Shown: positions 17,501 through 26,565 of the stretch, one piece after another
Layout: each line of letters opens with the position of its first letter
Numbering within the stretch: the first letter of the stretch is position 1
Source: Eubacterium oxidoreducens
GTDB lineage: Bacteria; Bacillota; Clostridia; Lachnospirales; Lachnospiraceae
Assembly (NCBI RefSeq): GCF_900104415.1
Contig: NZ_FMXR01000004.1
Coordinates: 124,001 to 188,000, forward strand
Direction: 5' to 3'
Length of the DNA: 64,000 bases
The notes under the pieces: model-generated
Databases searched by the model: none
Seen by the model: only the letters and a program-made list of their open reading frames with translations
What the model was told of the DNA's origin: nothing
Translations under genes and position numbers: made by a program

Positions 17501-18769
17501 TTGAAAACAAAAGAATTAGAGCTTATTGAACTATCGAGGACACTCGTAGATGAGTTTTATAAGAAACAGAATGCAGGAGTCCTAAATAGCTTAAGTAAGC
17601 GTAATTATGATGAACTGTCAGTTTCAAGAGAGAAGATTTTAAGTCAGATTCGAGATGAAATGTCTCAGTATGAGGATGTCGATGGTAATGAAATGACAGA
17701 AGAGCAGAAAGATGAAGTTTTAGAGCTGGTAAGAAAAGAGCTTTGGGGTTATGGAATTATTGATGGATTAATCCATGATAAGGAGATTTCAGATATCAAA
17801 ATCTATAACGACAAGCAGATTCGAGTAAAAAGATATGGCAAGCGTATGGATTCAGGAGTGAGGTTCGCTAATCGAGCAGACTATAAGAACTTTGTAACAA
17901 GATTGCTTGAAAGAAACAAAGTCAACCTTGGAACCGCAAATGCAATTCAGACTTTTACAGATGCGACCCAGGATGACTTCATTTTGCGTATAACAGCAAT
18001 CAGTGGACTTCTCACAGATAGTGGGAACACTTGCATTGCAATTCGAAAGATTCCAAAGGAGAAATATACTCTTAGAGCTTTGGAACAGGCAGGAATGTTT
18101 AATCATCTTCAGCCGGATGAGGGAAGAACATGTATCGATGGAATTGTAGAGCTTAAGTTTTTGTCAGAAGTAAATGAGCAGTTTGATGCACTATTTCAGA
18201 AAATGATCGCTTCAAAGGGCATCTTGTTCACCGGTAAGGGAGCAAGTGGAAAGACAACGCTTATGAATGCAATGTTAAAAGAGATTCCTTGGGATGAATC
18301 AGTGATGATCTGTCAGGAGAATGCGGAGCTGTTTGATGAGGATCATCCGGATCTATTGGCTGCTCATGTAATGATTAGTGGTGGTGATTCAAAGGTGTCG
18401 TATAACCTTGGTGATTTAACTAGAGCAGCACTTCTTGTGGATCTAGACCGAGTGATTGTAGGTGAGGTTAAGGAAGGTAGTGAAGCAGCTGGATTATCAA
18501 AGGCTTCTATGACTGGACATAAGTGTTGGACATCCGTGCATGGTGAAAGCTGTGAGATGGCGGTAGACAAAATGGCTGACTACATTAGCCAGGCTACAGG
18601 ATACAAGACGAAAGAATCTTTGAAGCAGTTATGTGGATTCGAATATGTAATTCATTTAAGAAATTTCCGTATTGACGAGATTAAGAAGATTGATGGATGG
18701 GATAAGAATACGGACTCTATTATTTTAAAGCCTGTATATCCATTCGAGGAGGTTGTGGATGAAAAGTAA
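17501..18769 (+). CDS. CpaF/TadA-type ATPase, second copy
   Basis: A 422-residue complete VirB11/CpaF ATPase. Start is TTG preceded at seven bases by GGAGG. The N-terminal helical domain is followed by the ATPase with Walker A (GKGASGKTT, residue about 245), a conserved acidic box (VIVGEVKEGSE) and a His box (KCWTSVHGES). It leads a Tad-like block (lipoprotein, TadB, TadC, TadE-like proteins, CpaB), so it probably drives that pilus, whereas the partial copy at base 3 leads the peptidase block. The 3' end overlaps the next gene by 11 bases. Confidence 0.92.
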   Translation: MKTKELELIELSRTLVDEFYKKQNAGVLNSLSKRNYDELSVSREKILSQIRDEMSQYEDVDGNEMTEEQKDEVLELVRKELWGYGIIDGLIHDKEISDIKIYNDKQIRVKRYGKRMDSGVRFANRADYKNFVTRLLERNKVNLGTANAIQTFTDATQDDFILRITAISGLLTDSGNTCIAIRKIPKEKYTLRALEQAGMFNHLQPDEGRTCIDGIVELKFLSEVNEQFDALFQKMIASKGILFTGKGASGKTTLMNAMLKEIPWDESVMICQENAELFDEDHPDLLAAHVMISGGDSKVSYNLGDLTRAALLVDLDRVIVGEVKEGSEAAGLSKASMTGHKCWTSVHGESCEMAVDKMADYISQATGYKTKESLKQLCGFEYVIHLRNFRIDEIKKIDGWDKNTDSIILKPVYPFEEVVDEK

Positions 18770-19814
18770 GTGTGTAAAGAGAATAGCTGCAATTCTATTA
18801 GCGGGGTGTTCTGTAATCTCACTTACTGGATGCGGTATTTTTGAGACCTTAAGTGGTAACGCAAGTGGTAAGCCTACAAGCTTTTCAACAGTAGACGAAT
18901 TGGAAAGCGGAAAAGCATATGTGTGGAAGAATGCAAATGAATCAGATGTGAATAAAGCATCTGGTTCTAATACCTTCCAAACTTGTATTACTGGAGATAT
19001 CAACTTTACAGGGAAAGAGTTGGATGAGGTTACAGAGAATCCGAGAAGCATTTGGGTAAGTGATGAAGCAGATGAAAAAATTCCAACAGTAACAAGCAAA
19101 GATAAGTTGTTATATGTCTCGGATACAGAGGTGCCAGATTCCATTGTCTTTGAGCGCTTCGCAGATTATGGATATACCATTGGTGTATCAAATTTTATAG
19201 CAGATGGTGGTGATCATTATTACATTCCATTTGCGCAGAGTAGTGAAGATGATTACAAGTATTACATTGATTTGAAGTCAGATGCAGGTGCCTTATCAAA
19301 ATTGCAGTCAATTACAAAACTGTATTTGGATAAGGTTGGTGATACAAAGCTTTCAAAGAAAACCGTATCGGATGGTGGTACTGTTTTGGGATTGCAGAAA
19401 GGTAAGTCATATGCTTGTGAATTCTATACAGGTACGTATTACCAGGATTTTAAACTTAAAGCTAATATCCACAGTTTTGGTTCATTAGAGAGGTTTGTAA
19501 GTTATGATTTCGATTTTTTACATAGCAATTGCATTGCTATTACCATTCCTGATTATTTTAAAACAGGTTATTACTTTGTAAACGGAGTCGGATTATTCAG
19601 ATATGTAGCGGATGAAGATTTAGATACATACAACGGTGAAGCATACGATGAAAACGTGGATTGGAATGATCCAATTATTATCTATGATGAAAACGGTTCT
19701 GTTATATCTGATCCAAGTGATCCTGATTTTAAAGAAAAGCAGGAAGAGACAGAGATGGAACCTGAAGGCGATAGTGATGTAACAGAAGTAAAGGAGGGAG
19801 AAGCAAGTGAGTAG
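18759..19814 (+). CDS. Lipoprotein of the Tad-like block
   Basis: A 351-residue predicted lipoprotein. The signal ends at the lipobox SLTGCG (Cys near residue 25). The mature part is Ser-, Asp- and Gly-rich without a recognised domain, and the last 30 residues are strongly acidic. The ATG is embedded in the end of the CpaF gene with AGGAGG upstream. It overlaps the TadB start by eight bases. A role in anchoring or stabilising the pilus outside the membrane is possible but only inferred. Confidence 0.7.
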   Translation: MKSKCVKRIAAILLAGCSVISLTGCGIFETLSGNASGKPTSFSTVDELESGKAYVWKNANESDVNKASGSNTFQTCITGDINFTGKELDEVTENPRSIWVSDEADEKIPTVTSKDKLLYVSDTEVPDSIVFERFADYGYTIGVSNFIADGGDHYYIPFAQSSEDDYKYYIDLKSDAGALSKLQSITKLYLDKVGDTKLSKKTVSDGGTVLGLQKGKSYACEFYTGTYYQDFKLKANIHSFGSLERFVSYDFDFLHSNCIAITIPDYFKTGYYFVNGVGLFRYVADEDLDTYNGEAYDENVDWNDPIIIYDENGSVISDPSDPDFKEKQEETEMEPEGDSDVTEVKEGEASE

Positions 19815-20754
19815 GTATGAGATTGTTGCTTGGGCTGTGTTAGGACTTTTGCTCGTGGCACTGTTTTACATGATTCATAAGAAGTTCAAAGAGCATAACG
19901 TCTGGGATAACTTAGTGAAACAGCATCAGGACAGCATAGGAAAGAAACTGAATTTGGAGGCAAGCTTTGTATCTAAATTTGGTTCTATCGAGAATAAGTC
20001 GCTCCTTTATAAGATGGATCGATTGATTCTAACAAGTGGATTAAAGAGATTTCTTCCATGACTCAATGGAGAGAAGTATCTAATGCTATTAATACTTTCA
20101 TTTATGGGTGGAATCATAGAAGGGATTGCATTTACACATAATGTATTCATTGCCTTGTTTATCGGTGCTGTGCAGTTTGTTGCATTGTATGTAATTGTTA
20201 TTGCATTAGCAGGAAAGACCTATAACGAGATTGAAGATACAACATCCTTGTTTGTGTCGATTCTTTCTAACCATTCAAAGGGAAGCTCAGATATTGTAAC
20301 CATTATGCAGAATACATTGCCATCAATGAAAGGTCCAATTAAAGAGCTGATATCTAAGTTTTTATTAGATTGTGAGCAGACCGGTAATGTGGATTTAGCA
20401 TTTGATTATATGAAGGAATCAACGGATAACAGACAGCTTCAGACGATTCTAGTAAACCTGAAGAACTGTATGCACTTTCAGGCAAATTATGAGGAAGTAC
20501 TAGAGCAGATGATGGGGCAGATTGCAGCTAGTTTGTCAGCGAGAGAAGAGCGTAAGAACATTCTCTTTTCTATGAAACTGACACTGGTTGTTATATCAAT
20601 CGCATCCGTTTTCATTGTTTTATTCATCGGAAATGGTATTGGCATTGATGTAAAGCACATATTAACAAGCAACATGGTGGGACAGGCGATACTTCTTATT
20701 ACAGGAATCTTGTACCTGTTCGTAGTAGTGAAACTGTTTAGCACAGATAAGTAA
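19807..20754 (+). CDS. TadB-like inner-membrane platform protein, interrupted by in-frame TGA
   Basis: A 315-residue member of the TadB/type II secretion F family, the membrane platform for CpaF. Start is GTG after GGAGG. The N-terminus has one membrane segment (residues about 7-22), then the text SGLKRFLP-(TGA)-LNGEKYL, where homologous proteins commonly have Trp. The rest contains a membrane pair near residues 93-130, the helical GspF-like domain, and C-terminal segments. The TGA is at 20059-20061 with C as the following base (TGAC). No RBS follows it. The gene also has normal TGG Trp codons. Confidence 0.82.
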
Positions 20755-20763
20755 GGAGGAAAA

Positions 20764-21606
20764 ATGGTAGTAGGAATTTTAATGGTAGTATTCTTTGCTG
20801 CAGTGTTTATCTTCTTTCAGACAATTGCAATGCTTGCGCTTCATACTACTCCGCAGGAAGAAGCAAGAAAGCAGTTAAAGAAGGTAAAGGAAGCAAAAGG
20901 ATTTCAGGAGTTTGTATACCAGAAGCAGATTGGGCTTAAGAAGATGGGAGCAGATGTCTTTTTGAGTGATGGAATCACAGTAGGACATTGGTATTTATAT
21001 AAGACGGTATTTGCTGGCCTTGCTTCAATCATTACATTCCTTGTTTCAAAAGGAGTGATGCATAGCACAAATGCACCTATATTTACAGTACTTGCAGCTG
21101 TAATTGGTTGGAGCTTTTTGGATGTATATCTAAAGCTTATGAACAAGAGTAGCAATGAAGAAATGATGGCTGATATCTGTGAGATGAGTAGATCTGTTCT
21201 CTATGGCAAAAGAGGTGGTCAGTATATTGCGGATGCCTTAAGAGATGCAGTTATGGTAGTAGAGAATAAGAGACTAAAGATGTCGCTTATCCGTCTGAAG
21301 AATAACTTAGATGGTGGCATGTCACTAGATGAATGTCTGGATGAAATGGAGCTTAGTTTTGATAATGGTGAAATTTCAGCATTCTGTACAGTGATCAAGT
21401 CATTACAGTCAACAGGTCAGGTAGATGAGTCATTAAAAACGCTTGAGAATAACATCGAGCGTGAGCAGATTGGTGTAAATAAGAGACGATGTGTAATTCT
21501 AGAGAATAAAACAATGATGTATGTCATGATGATTGCCTTTGATATCTTAGGCGTAATTCTTTACTGCATCATTATGAAACTCTTGGAAATGCAGATCGCA
21601 TTCTAG
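20764..21606 (+). CDS. TadC-like inner-membrane platform protein
   Basis: A 280-residue GspF-type protein paired with TadB. It has an N-terminal membrane segment (residues 3-25), a pair near residues 78-118, the helical domain (MADICEMSRSVLYGKRGGQYI) and a C-terminal segment (residues 255-277). It is preceded by AAGGAGG at a standard distance. TadB and TadC normally form the heteromeric platform on which the pilus assembles. Confidence 0.83.
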   Translation: MVVGILMVVFFAAVFIFFQTIAMLALHTTPQEEARKQLKKVKEAKGFQEFVYQKQIGLKKMGADVFLSDGITVGHWYLYKTVFAGLASIITFLVSKGVMHSTNAPIFTVLAAVIGWSFLDVYLKLMNKSSNEEMMADICEMSRSVLYGKRGGQYIADALRDAVMVVENKRLKMSLIRLKNNLDGGMSLDECLDEMELSFDNGEISAFCTVIKSLQSTGQVDESLKTLENNIEREQIGVNKRRCVILENKTMMYVMMIAFDILGVILYCIIMKLLEMQIAF

Positions 21607-21618
21607 AAGGGAGGGTTT

Positions 21619-22029
21619 ATGAAGAAGAAAAAAGAAGCAAGTGGCGTAGTTGAAAATATGTTGGTTGCACTTATCGGTATTGTAATGGGAACAGCGTTCT
21701 TAGTAATCATCTTTGGAGCCTTCTCTGGTATTAGCGATAAGTGGGCGATGAGACAGACTGCGAGAGAATACCTTTTGATTATGGAAACAGAAGGTTATCT
21801 GAAACCAGCGGATCAGAGTGCCTTGATTGCGGATTTAGAGAGCGAGGGCCTTTATAATATTTCGATTTCCGGTACGACTACAAGAGAAGTAAACTATGGA
21901 GATCGAATCTATTTAAAGATAACAGGAACCTATGATGATAATATTCTTGCCTTTGCGGGTGGAATATCAAAAGTAGCATCCCATCCGACAACCATCACTA
22001 TCAATAGAACAAGTACTGCAAAGCAGTAG
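21619..22029 (+). CDS. TadE/DUF4320-like pseudopilin
   Basis: A 136-residue protein with a basic N-terminus (KKKKEASGVVENML) leading into one hydrophobic segment (residues 15-38), then a beta-rich extracytoplasmic domain. This is the layout of TadE-like minor pilins. The Gly/Val-Glu junction before the hydrophobic segment could be cut by the A24 peptidase. Located between TadC and a second protein of the same layout. Confidence 0.68.
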   Translation: MKKKKEASGVVENMLVALIGIVMGTAFLVIIFGAFSGISDKWAMRQTAREYLLIMETEGYLKPADQSALIADLESEGLYNISISGTTTREVNYGDRIYLKITGTYDDNILAFAGGISKVASHPTTITINRTSTAKQ

Positions 22030-22038
22030 GAGGTGGCG

Positions 22039-22608
22039 ATGGAAGGAATTGTATGTAAGAAAAAGGAAGCTACAGGAGCTGTTGGCTATTGCATCTTGTT
22101 TGGATTGGCACTCATCTTGGTAATTACAACGATGTACATTGCTATGGCGAGTAAGCTGATGTCAGAGCAGCATACCATAGATGATGCATTGTCAGACTCG
22201 GTTCTAGCATCGCTTGTTGCTGATGATGTTTATTATTTTGAAACAGCGGAAAGCTATGGCTATCCAGTTGTCAGATTTAGAAACAGAGATGAGTCATATA
22301 ACAACTATATGGCTTGCATGAGAGATGCTATTTCTAACACGGAAGGGTTTTATTACAACTTTGAATACACGACATTCATTGAATATGAGGTGGAAGATTC
22401 ACAGGTTCGGATTACAACATATTCAGGAAATGGTGGGGCTAGATCCACAAGCTATGGTCGAGTTGGAAGCGTGAAAACACCAGCAGGTGAGGTTGTAAGA
22501 AAGACATCAGCATATGCAAAGGTGACATTCGATCTAAAGAGTATTTTAGATGATAGCTATATCAGAAAAACCAGGGATATCTATTGTGCCCTGAAGATTA
22601 ATTATTAG
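22039..22608 (+). CDS. TadE/TadF-like pseudopilin
   Basis: A 189-residue protein with a charged N-terminus containing a KKKEATGAVGY stretch, one hydrophobic segment (residues 14-40) and an extracytoplasmic domain with many Tyr and Ser. The ATG was chosen because it lies six bases after AGGAGG; a GTG two codons earlier is too close. It resembles the preceding gene in layout (KKxEAxGxV before the membrane segment), so the two are probably a TadE/TadF-like pair. Confidence 0.66.
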   Translation: MEGIVCKKKEATGAVGYCILFGLALILVITTMYIAMASKLMSEQHTIDDALSDSVLASLVADDVYYFETAESYGYPVVRFRNRDESYNNYMACMRDAISNTEGFYYNFEYTTFIEYEVEDSQVRITTYSGNGGARSTSYGRVGSVKTPAGEVVRKTSAYAKVTFDLKSILDDSYIRKTRDIYCALKINY

Positions 22609-22622
22609 GAGGATTTAAGTTT

Positions 22623-23351
22623 ATGTATAAGAAAAAGAATACAGAAGTAGATAAGAAGGCAAAGGACAAGGCTCCTGAGAAGGGTAAGCGAAACATTGGA
22701 TTTACAGTGAAATCACTGATTATTCCATTTATCCTTGCTGCTATCGTAGCTTGCCTAATTTATCTTGTGATGACAAACATTACAAAGAATGAAGTGGTGA
22801 AAGCACATGTGGTATGTGCAACAAAGGATATCGAAGCAAATACCTTTATCGCTGAAGATAAGGTGGACGATTACTTTGAAATCAAGGATGTAGAAAAAGC
22901 AATCTTGCCTGACTGCATTTACTCAGACATCAAGGAATTACCTGATGGTGGTTTCTATGTTGAGTCTGATCTATCTGCAAGACAGATGGTCAATAAGGAC
23001 GATATTGCTGAGAAGGATTCTGTTATGGATAAGTACACTGCAGAGACTCAGATGACTTCTATTAAGGTAAATGACTTTGATAACTCTGTAAGTGGAACTA
23101 TCAGACATGGAGATATTGTAAATGTATATGCGAAAGATCCGTCCACAAATCAGCTTGTGCTTATGGTTGAAAACGTTTATGTAGAAGCTGCATATGATAA
23201 TTCGGGTAATGAACTTACTAAGAGTTATGAAGCTGAAAATGGTACAGCAACAGCAGTTGTGTTCTCTGTAAAGGTAGCACCAGATGAGGTGGATCAGATG
23301 AATACAGCAATTAGCTATGAAGGTATTCAGTTGTATTTAGCAGGAAAGTAG
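22623..23351 (+). CDS. CpaB/RcpC-like pilus assembly protein with SAF domain
   Basis: A 242-residue protein with a basic N-terminus, one membrane segment (residues about 27-50) and an extracytoplasmic SAF-type domain (DIEANTFIAEDKVDDYFE ... DLSARQMVNKDDIA) followed by a conserved HGDIVNVYAKD stretch. These are features of CpaB/RcpC proteins of Flp pili. It closes the Tad-like block, immediately before the ssb gene. Confidence 0.82.
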   Translation: MYKKKNTEVDKKAKDKAPEKGKRNIGFTVKSLIIPFILAAIVACLIYLVMTNITKNEVVKAHVVCATKDIEANTFIAEDKVDDYFEIKDVEKAILPDCIYSDIKELPDGGFYVESDLSARQMVNKDDIAEKDSVMDKYTAETQMTSIKVNDFDNSVSGTIRHGDIVNVYAKDPSTNQLVLMVENVYVEAAYDNSGNELTKSYEAENGTATAVVFSVKVAPDEVDQMNTAISYEGIQLYLAGK

Positions 23352-23358
23352 GTGACAC

Positions 23359-23765
23359 ATGAATAAGGTAGAGTTGACCGGTAGACTTACGAGAGAACCG
23401 GATATCAAAATTTCATCAGGAGAGAATGGAACCAAGGTTGCGAGATATACCTTGGCGGTGGATCGCAGATGAAGAAAAGATGGGGAGGAGAGCACAGCCG
23501 ATTTCATTAGTTGTGTAGCATTTGGAAAGAGTGCTGATTTTGTCGAGTCCTACCTACATAAGGGAATTAAAATTGCAGTCGTTGGAAGAATCCAGACTGG
23601 CAGTTATACAAACAAGGATGGTCAGAAGGTATATACAACGGATGTTGTTGTAGATGAGCATGAGTTCTGTGAGAGCAAGAATGCTAATACTTCTTATCCA
23701 CCTTCAGCACCAGAGGATTTTGTGTCAATTCCAGATGATATTGATGAAGAACTTCCGTTTATGTA
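23359..23765 (+). CDS. ssb: Single-stranded DNA-binding protein, interrupted by in-frame TGA
   Basis: A 134-residue SSB with the OB fold typical of conjugative elements; it would coat transferred single strands. The N-terminus MNKVELTGRLTREPDIK, the block ADFISCVAFGKSADFV and the acidic tip DDIDEELPFM are clear. Codon 38 (23470-23472) is TGA: LAVDRR-(TGA)-RKDGEESTADFI. Family members have an aromatic residue at this place, so Trp is expected. This would be the only Trp of the protein. Truncation would leave 37 residues and no function. The last bases overlap the convergent gene at 23759. Confidence 0.85.
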
Positions 23766-24082
23766 AGAGATGGAGTCTGTAAAGCGCGAGCTTTATGGGC
23801 TCTTTTCTTTTGCTTATCTCTTACGTTAATTTGGAAATCGTCGTGGGATTTGATAGCTGCCATAGCAGCTTTTAGATTTTTTTCGTTCCTGTGACGGTGA
23901 TAGGAATCGGAGTAATGATGCTTATGTTCTATTATGCAGGAAGAGAAGTGAGAATATTCTTGATGAACGATGTGCCAATAATGCTTTGTGTTTTTGGACT
24001 GTATTGTAATAGCGTAACAGCCTTCCTGTAGAACATTGAAATACTTTCGATCAATGCTCCTAATATCTTTTTTTGTAAACAA
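23759..24082 (-). CDS. Uncharacterised small basic element protein
   Basis: A 107-residue protein read from a TTG seven bases after a strong AAAGGAGG. It begins MFTKKDIRSIDRKYFNVL and has a central His/Tyr-rich part (KHYWHIVHQEYSHFSS, then HKHHYSDSYHRHR) and a basic C-terminus. Its stop overlaps the end of ssb. I recognise no domain. The good ribosome site and plausible composition argue it is real rather than a shadow. Function unknown; it may belong to the element's DNA handling genes. Confidence 0.6.
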   Translation of the reverse strand: MFTKKDIRSIDRKYFNVLQEGCYAITIQSKNTKHYWHIVHQEYSHFSSCIIEHKHHYSDSYHRHRNEKNLKAAMAAIKSHDDFQINVRDKQKKRAHKARALQTPSLT

Positions 24083-24106
24083 TAATAAACCTCCTTTTGA
24101 GTACAA

Positions 24107-24389
24107 AAATAAAACGGTTACAAATAAGCTTAAGTAATAAATGTTGGAATAATGGGAAGAGATTCCCTTGAATAATTAGAAAATGAATTTTATTTCGAGG
24201 AAATCTTAACATGGATAGCATGAAAAGTAAAGAAAGATAGAAAACTAATAAATTTCTTAAAGAGACATTGTAATATTTTGAGCAGTATGATATACTGGTA
24301 ATGCCAGGGTTGTGCCAGGGTCAGACCCTGATAAAAACCAGGTTTGATAATGAAAAACACAATTTACAGAGGCGAGGTTTAAAACTTTT
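24107..24389 (+). promoter_or_regulatory. Promoter and repeat operator of the restriction-modification operon
   Basis: TTGTAA at 24269-24274, a 17-base spacer and TATACT at 24292-24297. Directly downstream are two copies of TGCCAGGGT (24302-24310 and 24313-24321); the second starts a hairpin CAGGGT-CAG-ACCCTG ending at 24330. Repeats at the start site are a likely binding place for the ribbon-helix-helix protein at 24390. The first 150 bases of the interval show nothing else. Confidence 0.7.
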
Positions 24390-24569
24390 ATGAATGAAAA
24401 AAATAGTGGAAGACCATCAGGCAGGGTAAAGACTGCAAAAATTGAAATATCCATTGAACCTGAAATTAAGGATGAATTTATGGAAATACTTCGGCAAGAA
24501 GGGAAAAAAGCGTCTATCGAAATAGGTGTTTGGATAAGAGAATATATAAAGAGCCGAAAGGAGCAATAG
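24390..24569 (+). CDS. Small ribbon-helix-helix-like controller of the restriction operon
   Basis: A 59-residue protein (MNEKNSGRPSGRVKTAKIEI ... ) with a basic head, a beta-like KTAKIEISIEP stretch and two helices, the pattern of CopG/Arc proteins. It is preceded by GAGGCGAGG and ends six bases before the methyltransferase ATG, whose RBS (AAAGGAGC) lies in its 3' end. Small DNA-binding controllers commonly time methylase and nuclease expression; here that role is inferred from position and the repeat operator. Confidence 0.65.
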   Translation: MNEKNSGRPSGRVKTAKIEISIEPEIKDEFMEILRQEGKKASIEIGVWIREYIKSRKEQ

Positions 24570-24574
24570 AATTT

Positions 24575-25819
24575 ATGCCAAAATATACTTGTATTGACTT
24601 ATTTGCCGGAGCAGGAGGCTTGTCAGAAGGTTTTTTGCAATCGGGATGCTTTGAGTTTTTAGCTCACGTTGAATGGGAAAAACCAATGGTTGATACATTA
24701 AGAAATAATTTAGTGAAGAGATGGGGGTATTCGGAAGAAGAAGCTAAAGAGAGAGTGATTCGTTTCGATATACAAAAAACTGATGAATTAATGAAGGGTT
24801 CATGGACAGATGAGACCATTTCATCATACGGTTCCGACAATGCAGAAAAAGTAATAAAAGAAGGTATTGATGGGTTATTAGGGAACAAAAAGGTTGACAT
24901 AATTATTGGTGGACCGCCATGCCAAGCATATTCGATTGCAGGTAGGGCACAAGATCCAAATTCTATGAAGGATGATTATCGGAATTATTTATTTGAAAGT
25001 TTTGTAAAGGTTGTAGACCATTATCGTCCTAAAATGTTTGTTTTTGAAAATGTGCCTGGAATATTAAGTGCGGCACCAGGAGATCGACTTGTTATTGAAA
25101 GAATATATGAGGCTTTTGAAAAGGTTGGATATGAAATAAGAAAGCCTAATGATATGAAAAAATCAATATATTCAGCAGCAGATTTTATGGTTCCTCAAGA
25201 AAGACGTAGAGTGATTATTATTGGTGTAGAGAAAAAGAGTAATCATAGCGTAGAGGAATTTTATCAAAGTTTAGATTCTATGAAATCAAATGAACCTAAA
25301 CGCACGGTCAGAGATGCAATTGGTAATATGCCAAAATTTAAACCGTTAGATAAACCCTATAAAGAAGGTAATAGAAATATTTCTCATAAACAAATAGGGA
25401 ATGAGATTATTCCTCTTCATAAAGCTAGATATAATAATTTGAGGGACATAAACGTATTTAAGGTGTGGATTGAGAAATCTATGAATAACGCTTCCACACA
25501 AGAAAAACTTGAGTTTTATCATAAAGTTACTGGAAAGACATCGAATCATAATAAATATAGAAGCTTAGAATGGGATAAACCTTCTCCGACAATAGTGTCA
25601 CATCTTTATAAAGATGGACTTATGTTTATTCATCCCGACGTTAAACAGTTACGTTCTATTACAATACGAGAAGCAGCTTTACTCCAATCTTTTCCTATGG
25701 ATTTTGAATTTATAGGGTCAGATGCTTATTGTTTTAAAATGATAGGTAATGCAGTTCCAGTATTGTTTGCTAAAAATATAGCATTATCAATAAATAAGAT
25801 ATTGGAGAATGATAAGTAA
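24575..25819 (+). CDS. DNA (cytosine-5) methyltransferase
   Basis: A 414-residue m5C methyltransferase. Visible motifs: I (DLFAGAGGLSEGF, residue about 9), IV with the catalytic Cys (GGPPCQAYS, residue about 112), VI (FENVPGIL), VIII (QERRRVIIIG) and X (MIGNAVPV). It protects host DNA from the nuclease encoded downstream. The ATG follows the controller gene by five bases. The operon order methylase, second methylase-like gene, McrB-like, LlaJI-like nuclease matches the LlaJI type of system. The recognition sequence cannot be read from the protein by eye. Confidence 0.93.
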   Translation: MPKYTCIDLFAGAGGLSEGFLQSGCFEFLAHVEWEKPMVDTLRNNLVKRWGYSEEEAKERVIRFDIQKTDELMKGSWTDETISSYGSDNAEKVIKEGIDGLLGNKKVDIIIGGPPCQAYSIAGRAQDPNSMKDDYRNYLFESFVKVVDHYRPKMFVFENVPGILSAAPGDRLVIERIYEAFEKVGYEIRKPNDMKKSIYSAADFMVPQERRRVIIIGVEKKSNHSVEEFYQSLDSMKSNEPKRTVRDAIGNMPKFKPLDKPYKEGNRNISHKQIGNEIIPLHKARYNNLRDINVFKVWIEKSMNNASTQEKLEFYHKVTGKTSNHNKYRSLEWDKPSPTIVSHLYKDGLMFIHPDVKQLRSITIREAALLQSFPMDFEFIGSDAYCFKMIGNAVPVLFAKNIALSINKILENDK

Positions 25820-26565
25820 TGAAAAAATTAAATGTACTTGTTGCATGCGAAGAAAGTCAAAGAGTGTGCACAGAGTTTAGACGTTTGGGTCATAATGCAT
25901 ATAGTTGCGATATACTAGAGTGTTCAGGTGGTCATCCTGAATGGCATTTTAATCAGGATGTATTAGAAGTAATAAAAAATGGAGGTGGACGACTTCAAAA
26001 CGGAAAAGACTATTATATTGAAGGGTCTTGGGATTTGATGATAGCACATCCACCTTGTACATACTTAGCAGTTAGCGGAGCAAAATGGTATTATCATCCT
26101 GATGATAAGGATTTGCCTATAGATCAAAGACGTCCTCATCCGAAGTTCCCACATAGAGCTCAGGATAGAGAAGATGGTGCAGCATTCTTTATGGCTCTTG
26201 CAAATGCAGATATTAAATATATAGCAATAGAAAACCCTGTGGGAATAATGAATACCAGATGGAGAAAGCCGGATCAAATAGTTCAACCATTTCATTTTGG
26301 TGATAGTGCATCTAAAAAAACATGCTTATGGTTAAAAAACTTACCACCATTAGAACATACAAACGTCGTTGATCCAGGAGAGTATATTGAGTTTGGAAGT
26401 GGAAAAAGACTACCCAAGTGGTATTCAGATGGATTGACTAAAACGAAGAATGCAGCAGAGAGAAGAACGTGGAGAAGTAAAACTTTTCCAGGATTTGCTA
26501 AAGCAATTGCTGAGCAATGGAGTAAATATGTTGTAGAACAGCTTGAAGAGGGGGATAAACAATAA
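25819..26565 (+). CDS. Second methylase-like protein of the restriction operon
   Basis: A 248-residue protein of the phage/element family that begins LNVLVACEESQRV. It contains an SAM-binding-like start, a WDLMIAHPPCTYLA block resembling motif IV of cytosine methylases with a Pro-Pro-Cys, and an AIENPVGIM block resembling motif VI. It lacks the recognition domain and the C-terminal motifs IX-X of classic m5C enzymes. LlaJI-type systems use two methylases for an asymmetric site, so this may be the second, but it could also be a non-methylating relative. Starts with a TAATG overlap. Confidence 0.72.
   Translation: MKKLNVLVACEESQRVCTEFRRLGHNAYSCDILECSGGHPEWHFNQDVLEVIKNGGGRLQNGKDYYIEGSWDLMIAHPPCTYLAVSGAKWYYHPDDKDLPIDQRRPHPKFPHRAQDREDGAAFFMALANADIKYIAIENPVGIMNTRWRKPDQIVQPFHFGDSASKKTCLWLKNLPPLEHTNVVDPGEYIEFGSGKRLPKWYSDGLTKTKNAAERRTWRSKTFPGFAKAIAEQWSKYVVEQLEEGDKQ

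Noticed and set aside
4654-23472. TGA codons as selenocysteine sites
   Set aside because: The positions align with Trp or aromatic residues, not Cys; the proteins are not redox enzymes and no SECIS-like hairpin follows.
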